A stretch of 8,119 nt of DNA from positions 1-8,119 of the forward strand of contig CAUDIU010000076.1 in assembly GCA_958449715.1 (NCBI GenBank), written 5' to 3'. The notes beneath the pieces are model-generated. The model ran no database searches and had not been told where the DNA came from. It worked only from the letters and a program-made list of their open reading frames with translations. This DNA is from an uncultured Clostridium sp. GTDB taxonomy: Bacteria > Cyanobacteriota > Vampirovibrionia > Gastranaerophilales > Gastranaerophilaceae. Below are positions 1-5,792 of the stretch, piece after piece; positions within the stretch are counted from its first letter, which is position 1, and each line of letters begins with the position of its first letter. A program made the position numbers and the translations under genes.

Positions 1-143
1 TCTAAATCCAAAATAGGCTTATCAGAATCTTGATATATTTTATAACAATTTCTTGCCATTAATTCTGCAACCCTTGCTGTCTGATCGAGCTTATAAAAAA
101 CATTATCAACATAAGGAATATTAAAATGCTCACCTTTATTCAT
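1..143 (-). CDS. 5' end of an unidentified protein gene (runs off window)
   Basis: The first 47 codons of a leftward gene are visible; the rest lies beyond the window edge. The ATG at 143-141 has a good ribosome binding site (GAGGT on the minus strand, about 151-157) and a promoter at 168-196. The peptide starts MNKGEHFNIPYVDNVFYKL and continues with a helical stretch (LDQTARVAELMARNCYKIY) up to PILDL. There is no signal peptide or membrane segment. I do not recognise the family with confidence. The length and pattern (amphipathic first helix, then a short loop and 'LDL') would be compatible with the N-terminus of a MarR-type winged-helix regulator, and a palindrome just upstream of the promoter would suit an autoregulator. 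That is a guess from layout, not a motif match. The gene itself is likely real because start, RBS and promoter agree. Confidence 0.6.
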   Translation of the reverse strand, partial: MNKGEHFNIPYVDNVFYKLDQTARVAELMARNCYKIYQDSDKPILDL

Positions 144-167
144 ATAATTCACCTCTTTAATCTTATT

Positions 168-196
168 ATAATAACATTTGACATAAAAATTGACAA
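168..196 (-). promoter_or_regulatory. Sigma-70 type promoter of the leftward partial gene
   Basis: Read on the minus strand, TTGTCA (196-191) and TATTAT (173-168) are separated by exactly 17 bases, about 25 nt before the start codon at 143. This is a good housekeeping-type promoter by sequence. No transcript data are available. Confidence 0.55.
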
Positions 197-202
197 CTAA
201 TA

Positions 203-216
203 GTAGAAAATTCTAC
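203..216. promoter_or_regulatory. Palindrome, candidate operator
   Basis: GTAGAA-aa-TTCTAC is a perfect 6+2+6 inverted repeat. It lies 6 bases upstream of the -35 box of the leftward gene and about 120 bp before the rightward gene at 335. A dimeric regulator could bind here. Which protein binds, if any, is unknown. Confidence 0.35.
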
Positions 217-250
217 ATGTAAATTTTTCTTCACATTTCCTCAAAATTTC

Positions 251-278
251 TAAAGTTTTTGAATTCAATATCCGATAA
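251..278 (+). promoter_or_regulatory. Sigma-28 (FliA)-like promoter
   Basis: TAAAGTTT (251-258), 12 bases, then TCCGATAA (271-278). The sigma-28 consensus is TAAAGTTT-N11-GCCGATAA, so 15 of 16 key bases match with one extra spacer base. It sits 56 bp before the ATG at 335 and points toward it. No good sigma-70 pair was seen for that gene. The motif is seen in the sequence; use by a flagellar sigma factor is inferred. Confidence 0.6.
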
Positions 279-334
279 GACGAAATGTATTTTATTTTTC
301 GAAGAGAGTAGAGTAACAAAGAAAGGATGGAGGT

Positions 335-844
335 ATGACAACATCAATTTCGTCAGTCAATGCAGGTAGTACAGCAGCTAGTGAAGTTGCGACAAAAAAA
401 TCAACATTAAGCAGCGAAACTAAAGCAAAACTGGAAGCACTTGGAATTACAGCAACTGATGGTATGACTGAATCTGAGGCAAAAGCAAAAATTGCACAAG
501 CTGAAGCTGAAAACAATTCACAAAATCAAAACAATCAACAACAAGGAAACTCTTCTGAAAGCGAAATACTTTCAGAAGCCAAAGCTCTTGCTAATTCTGT
601 TGGGGTATCTGTATCTAGTGATGCTGATGTTACAGAAATTCTAGACGACATTGGAGCAGAATTAGAAGAAATGTTAGAAGAAGCAGAAAATAATCCTGCG
701 ATACTATCACAACTATCATCATACTTAAGTCAACTAACAAACCTTGATGACAGATATGACTCATTACAAAATTCTCAATCCAGTATGTATTCTGCAATGA
801 ATATGATATCTACAAATAATAAAATTGCATTAGGTTTATCTTAA
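335..844 (+). CDS. Unknown 169-aa Ser/Ala/Asn/Gln-rich protein, possible flagellar-regulon member
   Basis: I do not recognise this protein. The start is supported by AAAGGA at 322-327, seven bases before the ATG; the GGAGG that abuts the ATG is too close to serve. Residues 1-25 are Ser/Thr/Ala-rich. Residues 26-58 look helical and contain 'LEALGITATDGMTESEAKAK'. Residues 58-77 are a low-complexity Asn/Gln/Ser linker. Residues 78-140 are predicted helical and very acidic around 101-119, and the tail (141-169) is Ser/Asn/Met-rich. It has no signal peptide, no membrane segment, no cysteine and no tryptophan. A sigma-28-like promoter precedes it and a strong terminator follows it, so it is probably monocistronic. 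The promoter and the flexible polar composition suggest a flagella-associated or flagellar-export substrate, but no homology supports this. Confidence 0.75.
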   Translation: MTTSISSVNAGSTAASEVATKKSTLSSETKAKLEALGITATDGMTESEAKAKIAQAEAENNSQNQNNQQQGNSSESEILSEAKALANSVGVSVSSDADVTEILDDIGAELEEMLEEAENNPAILSQLSSYLSQLTNLDDRYDSLQNSQSSMYSAMNMISTNNKIALGLS

Positions 845-872
845 TATAAAACATACCAAATACCGCACTAAT

Positions 873-907
873 AAAAAGCACTTTTTTATAAAGTGCTTTT
901 CCTTTTT
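873..907 (+). terminator. Intrinsic terminator after the 169-aa gene
   Basis: An 11-bp stem, AAAAGCACTTT (874-884) with AAAGTGCTTTT (890-900), has a 5-base loop and is followed by a T-rich run. It starts about 30 bp after the stop codon at 844. Confidence 0.88.
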
Positions 908-954
908 ATTTATAAAATACTACAACAATTGGATTACAAAATTACAATAACATT

Positions 955-960
955 TATAAT
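955..960 (+). promoter_or_regulatory. -10 box of probable promoter for the small membrane protein gene
   Basis: A perfect TATAAT lies 32 bp before the ATG at 993. The best upstream element is TTACAA at 934-939 with a short 15-base spacer, so the -35 assignment is weak. The preceding gene is terminated at about 900, so a separate promoter is expected here. Confidence 0.4.
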
Positions 961-992
961 TATTATGATGAATAAGTAAGAGGTAAGATAAA

Positions 993-1181
993 ATGTTAAA
1001 ATGGATTATTCTTTTAATTCTAATTATTGGAGGAGTTTGGGTATATTTTAATGTAGACTTTACTCAAGTAAGTAACAATGCAGAAAACGCTGTAAGAAAT
1101 GAAAAAACTATTAAAAAATTCTTTGAAGCAGATGCGCAGAACAAAGAAGAAACCCAACAAACAATTAAAGAACATTTTTAA
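993..1181 (+). CDS. Small single-pass membrane protein (62 aa), function unknown
   Basis: This short gene has a clear ribosome binding site (GAGGT at 980-984, eight bases before the ATG). Residues 4-20 (WIILLILIIGGVWVYFN region) form one strongly hydrophobic membrane segment. The remaining ~40 residues are polar, charged and probably helical (EKTIKKFFEADAQNKEE), ending in HF. The preceding 'MLK' gives little positive charge, so orientation is uncertain; the lack of a cleavage motif suggests a membrane anchor rather than a cleaved signal peptide. It stands alone between two terminators and so is a separate transcription unit. I do not recognise a family. The context of RBS, -10 box and terminator makes it a real gene. 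Confidence 0.75.
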   Translation: MLKWIILLILIIGGVWVYFNVDFTQVSNNAENAVRNEKTIKKFFEADAQNKEETQQTIKEHF

Positions 1182-1183
1182 AG

Positions 1184-1214
1184 AAAAAAGACCGTTAAAA
1201 TACGGTCTTTTTTT
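1184..1214. terminator. Bidirectional intrinsic terminator
   Basis: A 12-bp stem, AAAAAAGACCGT (1184-1195) with ACGGTCTTTTTT (1202-1213), has a 6-base loop. It is flanked by T runs on both strands when each is read 5' to 3'. It lies immediately after the membrane protein gene (stop at 1181) and also downstream of the minus-strand 58-aa ORF (stop at 1268), so it can end both transcripts. Confidence 0.88.
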
Positions 1215-1267
1215 ATTCCATCCTATCCTAAAATTTAATTTCCTATTCTTCCTATTGATTTTCCAAC

Positions 1268-1444
1268 TTAAGCTATAAAATTTGTTCCAAAACGACTTGC
1301 ACCATGAAAAAATGATTGCTTCATCATATCTACAAGTGTTTTTTTAATTACATGTCTTTTATTTAAATCTATTGAATTAACTGCTTCAGAAGTTTCTTTA
1401 TATGTATCAGTTACGGTATTAGAAAATAACAGCATAGTTGCCAT
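1268..1444 (-). CDS. Small unknown protein (58 aa)
   Basis: This is an uninterrupted leftward frame from ATG 1444-1442 to TAA 1270-1268, with the peptide starting MATMLLFSNTVTDTYKETSE and ending GASRFGTNFIA. Upstream on the minus strand is GAGAGG, 11 bases before the ATG, and a nearer AAAGG two bases before it; the first is more plausible. The protein is soluble and mildly basic in the middle (LNKRHVIKKTLVDMMKQ, probably helical), with no clear membrane segment or cysteine. The frame ends before the bidirectional terminator at 1184-1214 and fills an otherwise empty 440-bp gap. I know of no family. The codon use is ordinary for the window. It could still be a chance frame, because no convincing promoter was found beyond a TATATAAG-like -10 at about 1480. 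Confidence 0.5.
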   Translation of the reverse strand: MATMLLFSNTVTDTYKETSEAVNSIDLNKRHVIKKTLVDMMKQSFFHGASRFGTNFIA

Positions 1445-1513
1445 AGCCTTTAAAACCTCTCTTTTTCTTTATTTTGCTCTCGTACTTATATAAAAAATTT
1501 TCCTAAAAAAATA

Positions 1514-1541
1514 TTGACTTTTTATATTCAATTTATATAAC
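1514..1541 (+). promoter_or_regulatory. Sigma-70 type promoter upstream of the 176-aa gene
   Basis: TTGACT (1514-1519) and TATAAC (1536-1541) are separated by 16 bases, with 5/6 matches to consensus in each box. It points toward the gene at 1623. Together with the sigma-28-like site at 1567-1594 it suggests two alternative starts. Confidence 0.5.
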
Positions 1542-1566
1542 TTTTGTTACATAACTTAATATATCC

Positions 1567-1594
1567 TAAAGTTTCTTTTAAATTATTCCGTTAA
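1567..1594 (+). promoter_or_regulatory. Second sigma-28 (FliA)-like promoter
   Basis: TAAAGTTT (1567-1574), 12 bases, then TCCGTTAA (1587-1594). This matches 14 of 16 key bases of the FliA consensus and has the same 12-base spacer as the site at 251-278. It ends 28 bp before the ATG at 1623, giving a very short leader with the RBS AAGGAG at about 1610-1615. Sigma-28 use is inferred. Confidence 0.55.
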
Positions 1595-1622
1595 CTTAAC
1601 TGACTTAGAAAGGAGAAAATTA

Positions 1623-2153
1623 ATGGCTGATTCAATGAATGTAACAGGTTCTACAACAGGTATAGATATATCTAAATGGAAAAAATTAACAGCACAAGAA
1701 ATTATAAAAGAAGAAAGCAGAGGAGAAGAAATTCCTGCAGAGATTGTTAGTTGGGCACAACAAATGGCAGCTTTTTCAAAAATTCCAGATGATGTAACAT
1801 ATGAACAAGTAGACGGAGACGTAGGAATCGACGCATTATCAAAACTTGGACTTGATGAAGAAGCTCAGGCTCAATTAAATCCTGAAGCAGAAAACGCACA
1901 AGCTCCAACTCAAACAGAAGAACCTGGAGCAGTCAGAGATGTTGATAGACCAGAAGAACTTGGTCAAGAAACGACTCAGGATCAAAACATATTTATGAAT
2001 CCAACCCCAGGATTTGCAGCAGAAACAGGCCCAAGTGTAACTGACGAACAAAATATTGAAGAAGAAAATCAACAACTTACACTAGCTGACCCAACTCTTA
2101 CTACTGATCCTGAAGAAATAAGAAAGCGAAAAGCAAGACGTGGACTAGAGTAA
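1623..2153 (+). CDS. Unknown 176-aa acidic protein with disordered C-terminal half
   Basis: I do not recognise this protein. The start has a strong RBS (AGAAAGGAG, 1607-1615, seven bases before the ATG). Residues 14-80 look folded and helical, with both tryptophans (W19, W44) and the segments 'KLTAQEIIKEESRGEEIPAE' and 'GIDALSKLGLDEE'. Residues 81-163 are low complexity, rich in Glu, Gln, Pro and Thr, and probably disordered. The tail switches to a basic patch (RKRKARRGLE). There is no signal peptide, membrane segment or cysteine. It has both a sigma-70-like and a sigma-28-like promoter. Its 3' end overlaps the convergent rpe gene by 9 bp. The promoter suggests a motility-linked or cell-surface-linked role, but nothing in the protein proves it; a scaffold or adaptor with a flexible tail is equally possible. 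Confidence 0.75.
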   Translation: MADSMNVTGSTTGIDISKWKKLTAQEIIKEESRGEEIPAEIVSWAQQMAAFSKIPDDVTYEQVDGDVGIDALSKLGLDEEAQAQLNPEAENAQAPTQTEEPGAVRDVDRPEELGQETTQDQNIFMNPTPGFAAETGPSVTDEQNIEEENQQLTLADPTLTTDPEEIRKRKARRGLE

Positions 2154-2783
2154 AGATTGAATAGCTGATTTTATATCACTAGATTTATAAATATAATTTC
2201 CGGCAACTAAAGAATTTGCACCATATGATGTGCAAATTCTTGCTGTTTCAGCATTTATACCACCATCGACTTGAATAATTAAGTTTTCAGAAGCATTCTT
2301 TTTAATTACAGGAATTTTATCTGCACAATCACTCATAAACTTTTGCCCTCCAAAGCCTGGTTCAACTGTCATTACAAGAAGCAAATCCAAATCTTTTAAA
2401 TAAGGCAGTACAACATCAGCAGATGTTTTTGGTTTAATAGACATACCAGCTTTTACTCCAAAAGACTTTATCAATTTAATTATTTCACTTACATCATTTA
2501 CAGCTTCATAATGAAATGTTAAAATATCTGCTCCTGCTTTTGCAAATGCTTCAATATATTTTTCAGGATTTTCAATCATTAAATGTACATCTAATTTTAA
2601 TGATGTAATTTTCCTTATAGATGCAACTACAGGAACACCAATTGTAATATTCGGAACAAAGTGACCATCCATAACATCAACATGAACCCAATCAGCACCA
2701 GCATTTTCGACAAGTTTAATATCTCGTTCTAAATTCGCAAAATCTGCAGATAAAATTGATGGTGATACAAATATTTTTGACAT
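2145..2783 (-). CDS. rpe: Ribulose-phosphate 3-epimerase
   Basis: This enzyme interconverts D-ribulose 5-phosphate and D-xylulose 5-phosphate in the cytoplasmic pentose phosphate pathway. The 212-aa TIM-barrel protein has all family landmarks: SPSILSADF (7-15), the metal/catalytic strand HVDVMDGHFVPN with H34 and D36, DVHLM with H67, the phosphate loop region TVEPGFGGQKF (139-149), and VDGGIN with the second catalytic Asp D173, then the phosphate-binding end 'LVAGNYIY' (192-199). Its length is slightly short of the usual ~220 but complete. It is the last gene of the pyrH operon. Its ATG overlaps the rnc stop in a TAATG junction, with AGGAG seven bases upstream for reinitiation. Its TAG lies inside the convergent gene ending at 2153, so no separate terminator is visible. 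Confidence 0.97.
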   Translation of the reverse strand: MSKIFVSPSILSADFANLERDIKLVENAGADWVHVDVMDGHFVPNITIGVPVVASIRKITSLKLDVHLMIENPEKYIEAFAKAGADILTFHYEAVNDVSEIIKLIKSFGVKAGMSIKPKTSADVVLPYLKDLDLLLVMTVEPGFGGQKFMSDCADKIPVIKKNASENLIIQVDGGINAETARICTSYGANSLVAGNYIYKSSDIKSAIQSLL

Positions 2784-3466
2784 TATATTGCTCCTAATTT
2801 TTTACAAGCCTCATAAGCTGCATGCTGCTCAGCCTCTTTTTTTGTTTTACCAATTCCTTTTGCAATAACTTTACCTTGATAAGATACTTCAACCTCAAAA
2901 GTTTTATTGTGATCAGGTCCTGTTTGACTTACTAAGTTATAGACTGGCGTCTGCTTATCAATTGATTGTGTATACTCTTGTAAAATTGCTTTTGCATTGT
3001 ATTTCTCAAAATTTGCATCAACTTCTTCAATATAAGGCATCAAAACTTTTTTCAAAAAAGGAATTAATTTTTTTAATTTATTATCAAGATAATAAGCTCC
3101 TAAAACAGCTTCAAAAGCACAGGCACAAACAGATTCCAAATTAGCAAGTCCTTGTTTTGCCTCATGTTTTGCCATAATAATTAATTCACACAATCCAATA
3201 TCATGAGCAACTTTTGACAAAGTACTATCTGATACAACTATAGAACGTATTTTGGATAAATTACCTTCGGTATAATCTGGATAACGCTCATATAAAATTT
3301 GAGAAGTAATAAGCTTTAAAACTGCATCTCCTAAAAATTCTAATCTTTCATAGTTTTCAATATAAGATATTTCTTGTTCTTTAGTATACGAAGGATGAGT
3401 TAAAGCTCTTTTGAAAAAAACGGGATTATCTATTTTTATTCCGTAAATTTCTTCTAATTTATCCAT
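2783..3466 (-). CDS. rnc: Ribonuclease III, with a Cys at a usually acidic catalytic position
   Basis: This enzyme cleaves double-stranded RNA in rRNA precursor and mRNA processing. The 227-aa protein has the normal two-domain layout. The nuclease domain (about 1-150) has HPSY (24-27), the signature ERLEFLGDAVL (40-50) with E40, E43 and D47, and the TEGNL segment with E67. The double-stranded RNA-binding domain (about 157-227) runs from NAKAILQEY to the KTKKEAEQHAAYEACKKLG helix. The second catalytic motif, normally like 'ADAFEA' or E. coli 'ADTVEALIG', reads VCACAFEAVLG (113-123): E119 is kept (E. coli E117) but the Asp (E. coli D114) is Cys116. The codon is TGT, two changes from GAT, so a single-base error is unlikely. 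It is joined to cdsA and rpe by one-base overlaps. Identity is secure; activity could be altered. Confidence 0.95.
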   Translation of the reverse strand: MDKLEEIYGIKIDNPVFFKRALTHPSYTKEQEISYIENYERLEFLGDAVLKLITSQILYERYPDYTEGNLSKIRSIVVSDSTLSKVAHDIGLCELIIMAKHEAKQGLANLESVCACAFEAVLGAYYLDNKLKKLIPFLKKVLMPYIEEVDANFEKYNAKAILQEYTQSIDKQTPVYNLVSQTGPDHNKTFEVEVSYQGKVIAKGIGKTKKEAEQHAAYEACKKLGAI

Positions 3467-4341
3467 TAAAACAAACCTTTAATATAATTTATAATATCGT
3501 TTGAAAATACAAAGTATTTACAGAAATAATACATTACAGGTATTGTAAATACAAAACTGTCTGCTCTGTCTAAAAAACCACCATGACCAGGCAACGAATT
3601 TCCTGAATCTTTTACCCCAGCATCACGTTTTATAAGTGATTCACATAAATCTCCAATTTGAGCAAATATTGTACAAATTAGACCTACAAAGAATGAAATA
3701 TACCATTTAACTTCTACAAAACATATACTGATAAATGCTCCAACTATTAATGCCCCAATTACAGCAGATATTGCACCACCTATAGAACCTTCAATAGTTT
3801 TATTTGGACTGATTACAGGAGCTAATTTATGTTTTCCAAATTTTGTTCCTGCGTAATAACAACCAATATCTGTTAAAAGGATTGAAGTAAACATCATCAC
3901 AACAAATCCTAAACCATCATTATATGTGGTTGAATTAATATCTCTTAAGAGTTGTAAATGTAAAGGGAAATAACCACAATATACAAATCCTAAAATTGTT
4001 GTTGAAACATTTGCAATGTAAGGTTGTCTTCCCCTAAACAATACCCACATAAATGCTGCAAAAGTACACAAAGTAAGTGCTAATGCAACATATTCTGAAC
4101 GGTCGAAAAATGTAATTATTGCAAGCAAAGCTTCAGCAAGCAGCATAATTTTAAGGCTTGGATAAAAACCTTTGTGCTCAAGAATTTTCACATACTCTTT
4201 TGATGCAAAAAATATTACTATAGCTAAAAACAGTAATAACGGAATACCACCGAGCATAATACAACCCATAGTGATAGTGCCCATTATAAAGCCTGTCAGC
4301 ATTCTTGTAGCGTTTTTATTCAAGCCTTTTGTTTGTTCCAT
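3466..4341 (-). CDS. cdsA: Phosphatidate cytidylyltransferase (CDP-diacylglycerol synthase)
   Basis: This integral membrane enzyme makes CDP-diacylglycerol from phosphatidic acid and CTP, the precursor of all bacterial phospholipids. The 291-aa protein has several membrane segments, for example about 15-47, 63-79, 84-102, 113-132, 145-165, 186-209, 212-230 and 262-281. The CdsA signature is intact at 235-261: S-x-x-K-R-D-x-G-x-K-D, then LPGHGGFLDRADS, with the acidic residues of the metal site. The upstream conserved block TDIGCYYAGTKFGKHKLAP (157-175) followed by SPNKTIEGSIGG is also complete. Translation starts inside the stop of frr (TAATG), with only a distant GAGGT, so coupling is likely. 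The usual uppS neighbour between frr and cdsA is missing here. Confidence 0.97.
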   Translation of the reverse strand: MEQTKGLNKNATRMLTGFIMGTITMGCIMLGGIPLLLFLAIVIFFASKEYVKILEHKGFYPSLKIMLLAEALLAIITFFDRSEYVALALTLCTFAAFMWVLFRGRQPYIANVSTTILGFVYCGYFPLHLQLLRDINSTTYNDGLGFVVMMFTSILLTDIGCYYAGTKFGKHKLAPVISPNKTIEGSIGGAISAVIGALIVGAFISICFVEVKWYISFFVGLICTIFAQIGDLCESLIKRDAGVKDSGNSLPGHGGFLDRADSFVFTIPVMYYFCKYFVFSNDIINYIKGLF

Positions 4342-4901
4342 TATACTGTCATAACCTCTTTTTCTTTTTCTGCAACTGCTTTATCAATAATACCAGTGTA
4401 TTTATCTGTTAATTTTTGAATTTTATCTTGATTATCTTTTACTGTATCTTCAGGAAGATTTTCACTTTTTTCAAGTTTTTTCAAGTCATCAGTCATATCA
4501 CGACGAATATTTCTTACTGCAACTTTTGCATCTTCACCGATTTTTTTCACATCTTTAACAATTTCTTTTCTTCTTTCTTCTGTTAAAGGAGGGAAAGGTA
4601 ATCTGATACAAATACCATCACTATTAGGAGTAATACCAATTTCAGCTTTGATAATAGCTTTTTCAATTTCTTTTAAAGTTGTTTTGTCATAAGGAGTAAT
4701 TACAAGAGTTGTACCATCTTGTACTGTAACTTGTGACATTTGTCTTAATGGAGTAGGAGCCCCATAATATTCTACAAGAACTTTATCCAAAATCATTGGA
4801 TTAGCTCTTCCTGAACGAATAGAGCCAAATTCTCTGTGCAATTGAGTAATTGCTTTTTCCATTTTTTCTTCACCGAACAAAAACAGCTCATCTAAAGACA
4901 T
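4341..4901 (-). CDS. frr: Ribosome recycling factor
   Basis: RRF works with EF-G to split post-termination ribosomes. The 186-aa protein matches the family length (about 185). Visible landmarks are the N-terminal helix with 'REFGSIRSGRANPMILDKV' (24-42), the beta domain with VEYYGAPTPLRQMSQV and 'ITPYDK', then NSDGICIRLPFPPLTEERR (93-111), and the long C-terminal helices (VRNIRRDMTDDLKKLEKS to VAEKEKEVMTV). A good RBS (AAAGGG on the minus strand) sits about eight bases before the ATG. It follows pyrH after a 25-base gap, the commonest arrangement in bacteria, and its TAA overlaps the ATG of cdsA by one base. Confidence 0.98.
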   Translation of the reverse strand: MSLDELFLFGEEKMEKAITQLHREFGSIRSGRANPMILDKVLVEYYGAPTPLRQMSQVTVQDGTTLVITPYDKTTLKEIEKAIIKAEIGITPNSDGICIRLPFPPLTEERRKEIVKDVKKIGEDAKVAVRNIRRDMTDDLKKLEKSENLPEDTVKDNQDKIQKLTDKYTGIIDKAVAEKEKEVMTV

Positions 4902-4926
4902 TTTTCTACCCTTTCTTTATAACTAT

Positions 4927-5637
4927 TTAACTAATATATGTTCCAATTTCTTTATTATTTAATATATCCACAATTCCATTTTCAGCATCAAAATCAAATA
5001 CTAAAATAGGAATATTATTTTGCTTACACAAAGCACAAGCTGATGTATCCATTACTTTTAACCCATTAATAATAATATCGTCATATGTAATTTTTTCTAA
5101 TTTTTTTGCATTTGGATTTGTTTTAGGGTCATCAGTATAGACACCATCAACACCATTTTTAGCCATCAACATTGCTTCTGCATTAATCTCTGATGCTCTT
5201 AAAGCTGCAGCTGTATCTGTTGTAAAGAACGGATTTCCAGTACCCGCTGCAAAAATAACAACTCTACCTTTTTCTAAGTGTCTGATTGCTCTGTGTCTTA
5301 TATAAGGTTCTGCGATTTGGTTCATAGCAATAGCACTTTGAACTCTGCAAGGAATTTTCATTTGATTTAATGCACTTTGCAATGCTATAGCGTTCATTAC
5401 AGTAGCAAGCATTCCTACATAATCTCCAGATGCTTGATCCATACCTAATCTTGCACTATTTTTCATTCCTCGGAAGATGTTTCCACCACCGACAACTACT
5501 GCTATTTCTGCACCTAATTCTCTAGCTTTTTGAATTTCTTCTGCAATTTTTTTGACAGGCTTTTGATCAATACCGAATTGTTGATCTCCAAGTAATGCCT
5601 CTCCACTTATTTTTAATAATATACGTTTATATTTCAT
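4927..5637 (-). CDS. pyrH: Uridylate kinase (UMP kinase)
   Basis: This cytoplasmic kinase phosphorylates UMP to UDP with ATP; bacterial PyrH is a hexamer of the amino acid kinase fold. The 236-aa protein contains the phosphate-binding KISGEALLG (9-17), VVGGGNIFRG (48-57), GDYVGMLATVMNAIALQ (71-87), and the nucleotide-binding block 'AGTGNPFFTTDTAAALRA' (131-148), followed by AKNGVDGVYTDDP (159-171). It is full length. The start is fixed by homology (MKYKRILLKISGEAL); the nearest Shine-Dalgarno-like GAGG is 12 bases upstream, longer than usual. It is the first gene of the five-gene leftward operon and is divergent from the RHH regulator gene at 5880. The common upstream partners rpsB and tsf are not adjacent here. 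Confidence 0.98.
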   Translation of the reverse strand: MKYKRILLKISGEALLGDQQFGIDQKPVKKIAEEIQKARELGAEIAVVVGGGNIFRGMKNSARLGMDQASGDYVGMLATVMNAIALQSALNQMKIPCRVQSAIAMNQIAEPYIRHRAIRHLEKGRVVIFAAGTGNPFFTTDTAAALRASEINAEAMLMAKNGVDGVYTDDPKTNPNAKKLEKITYDDIIINGLKVMDTSACALCKQNNIPILVFDFDAENGIVDILNNKEIGTYIS

Positions 5638-5681
5638 GTCCCTAGGATACCTCTTTTTCCTTATACTAGCGCAAAGTCACA

Positions 5682-5711
5682 ATAATGTAAAGTCAATTTA
5701 TTAAATATCAA
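5682..5711 (-). promoter_or_regulatory. Possible promoter of the pyrH operon
   Basis: On the minus strand, TTGATA (5711-5706) and CATTAT (5687-5682) are separated by 18 bases, about 45-75 bp before the pyrH ATG. The -35 is a 5/6 match and the -10 is 4/6. The operon must start in this region because the next gene is divergent, but the exact boxes are uncertain. Confidence 0.35.
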
Positions 5712-5792
5712 ATAGACAAATACTAAGTTTTGTTAAGTTTAATATATTCCTAAAGTTCAATAATATCAATGCTTTCAAAAATGATATATATT

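Noticed and set aside
190..219. TTGACA on the plus strand as a sigma-70 promoter for the gene at 335
   Set aside because: At 17 or 18 bases the -10 would be CTACAT or TACATG, poor matches. TTGTCA on the minus strand overlaps it and has a good -10. The sigma-28-like site at 251 explains the gene better.
292..516. Open frame on the minus strand opposite the 169-aa gene
   Set aside because: It mirrors the repetitive Ala/Ser codons of the real gene and has no RBS or promoter.
1875..2075. Open frame on the minus strand opposite the 176-aa gene
   Set aside because: It is rich in Cys, Trp and Phe because it mirrors Glu/Gln-rich codons; no start signals.
5751..5778. Third sigma-28-like promoter before the RHH gene
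   Set aside because: TAAAGTTC is a good -35, but at the 12-base spacer the -10 is GCTTTCAA, only 4 of 8 matches, and it lies about 100 bp from the start codon.
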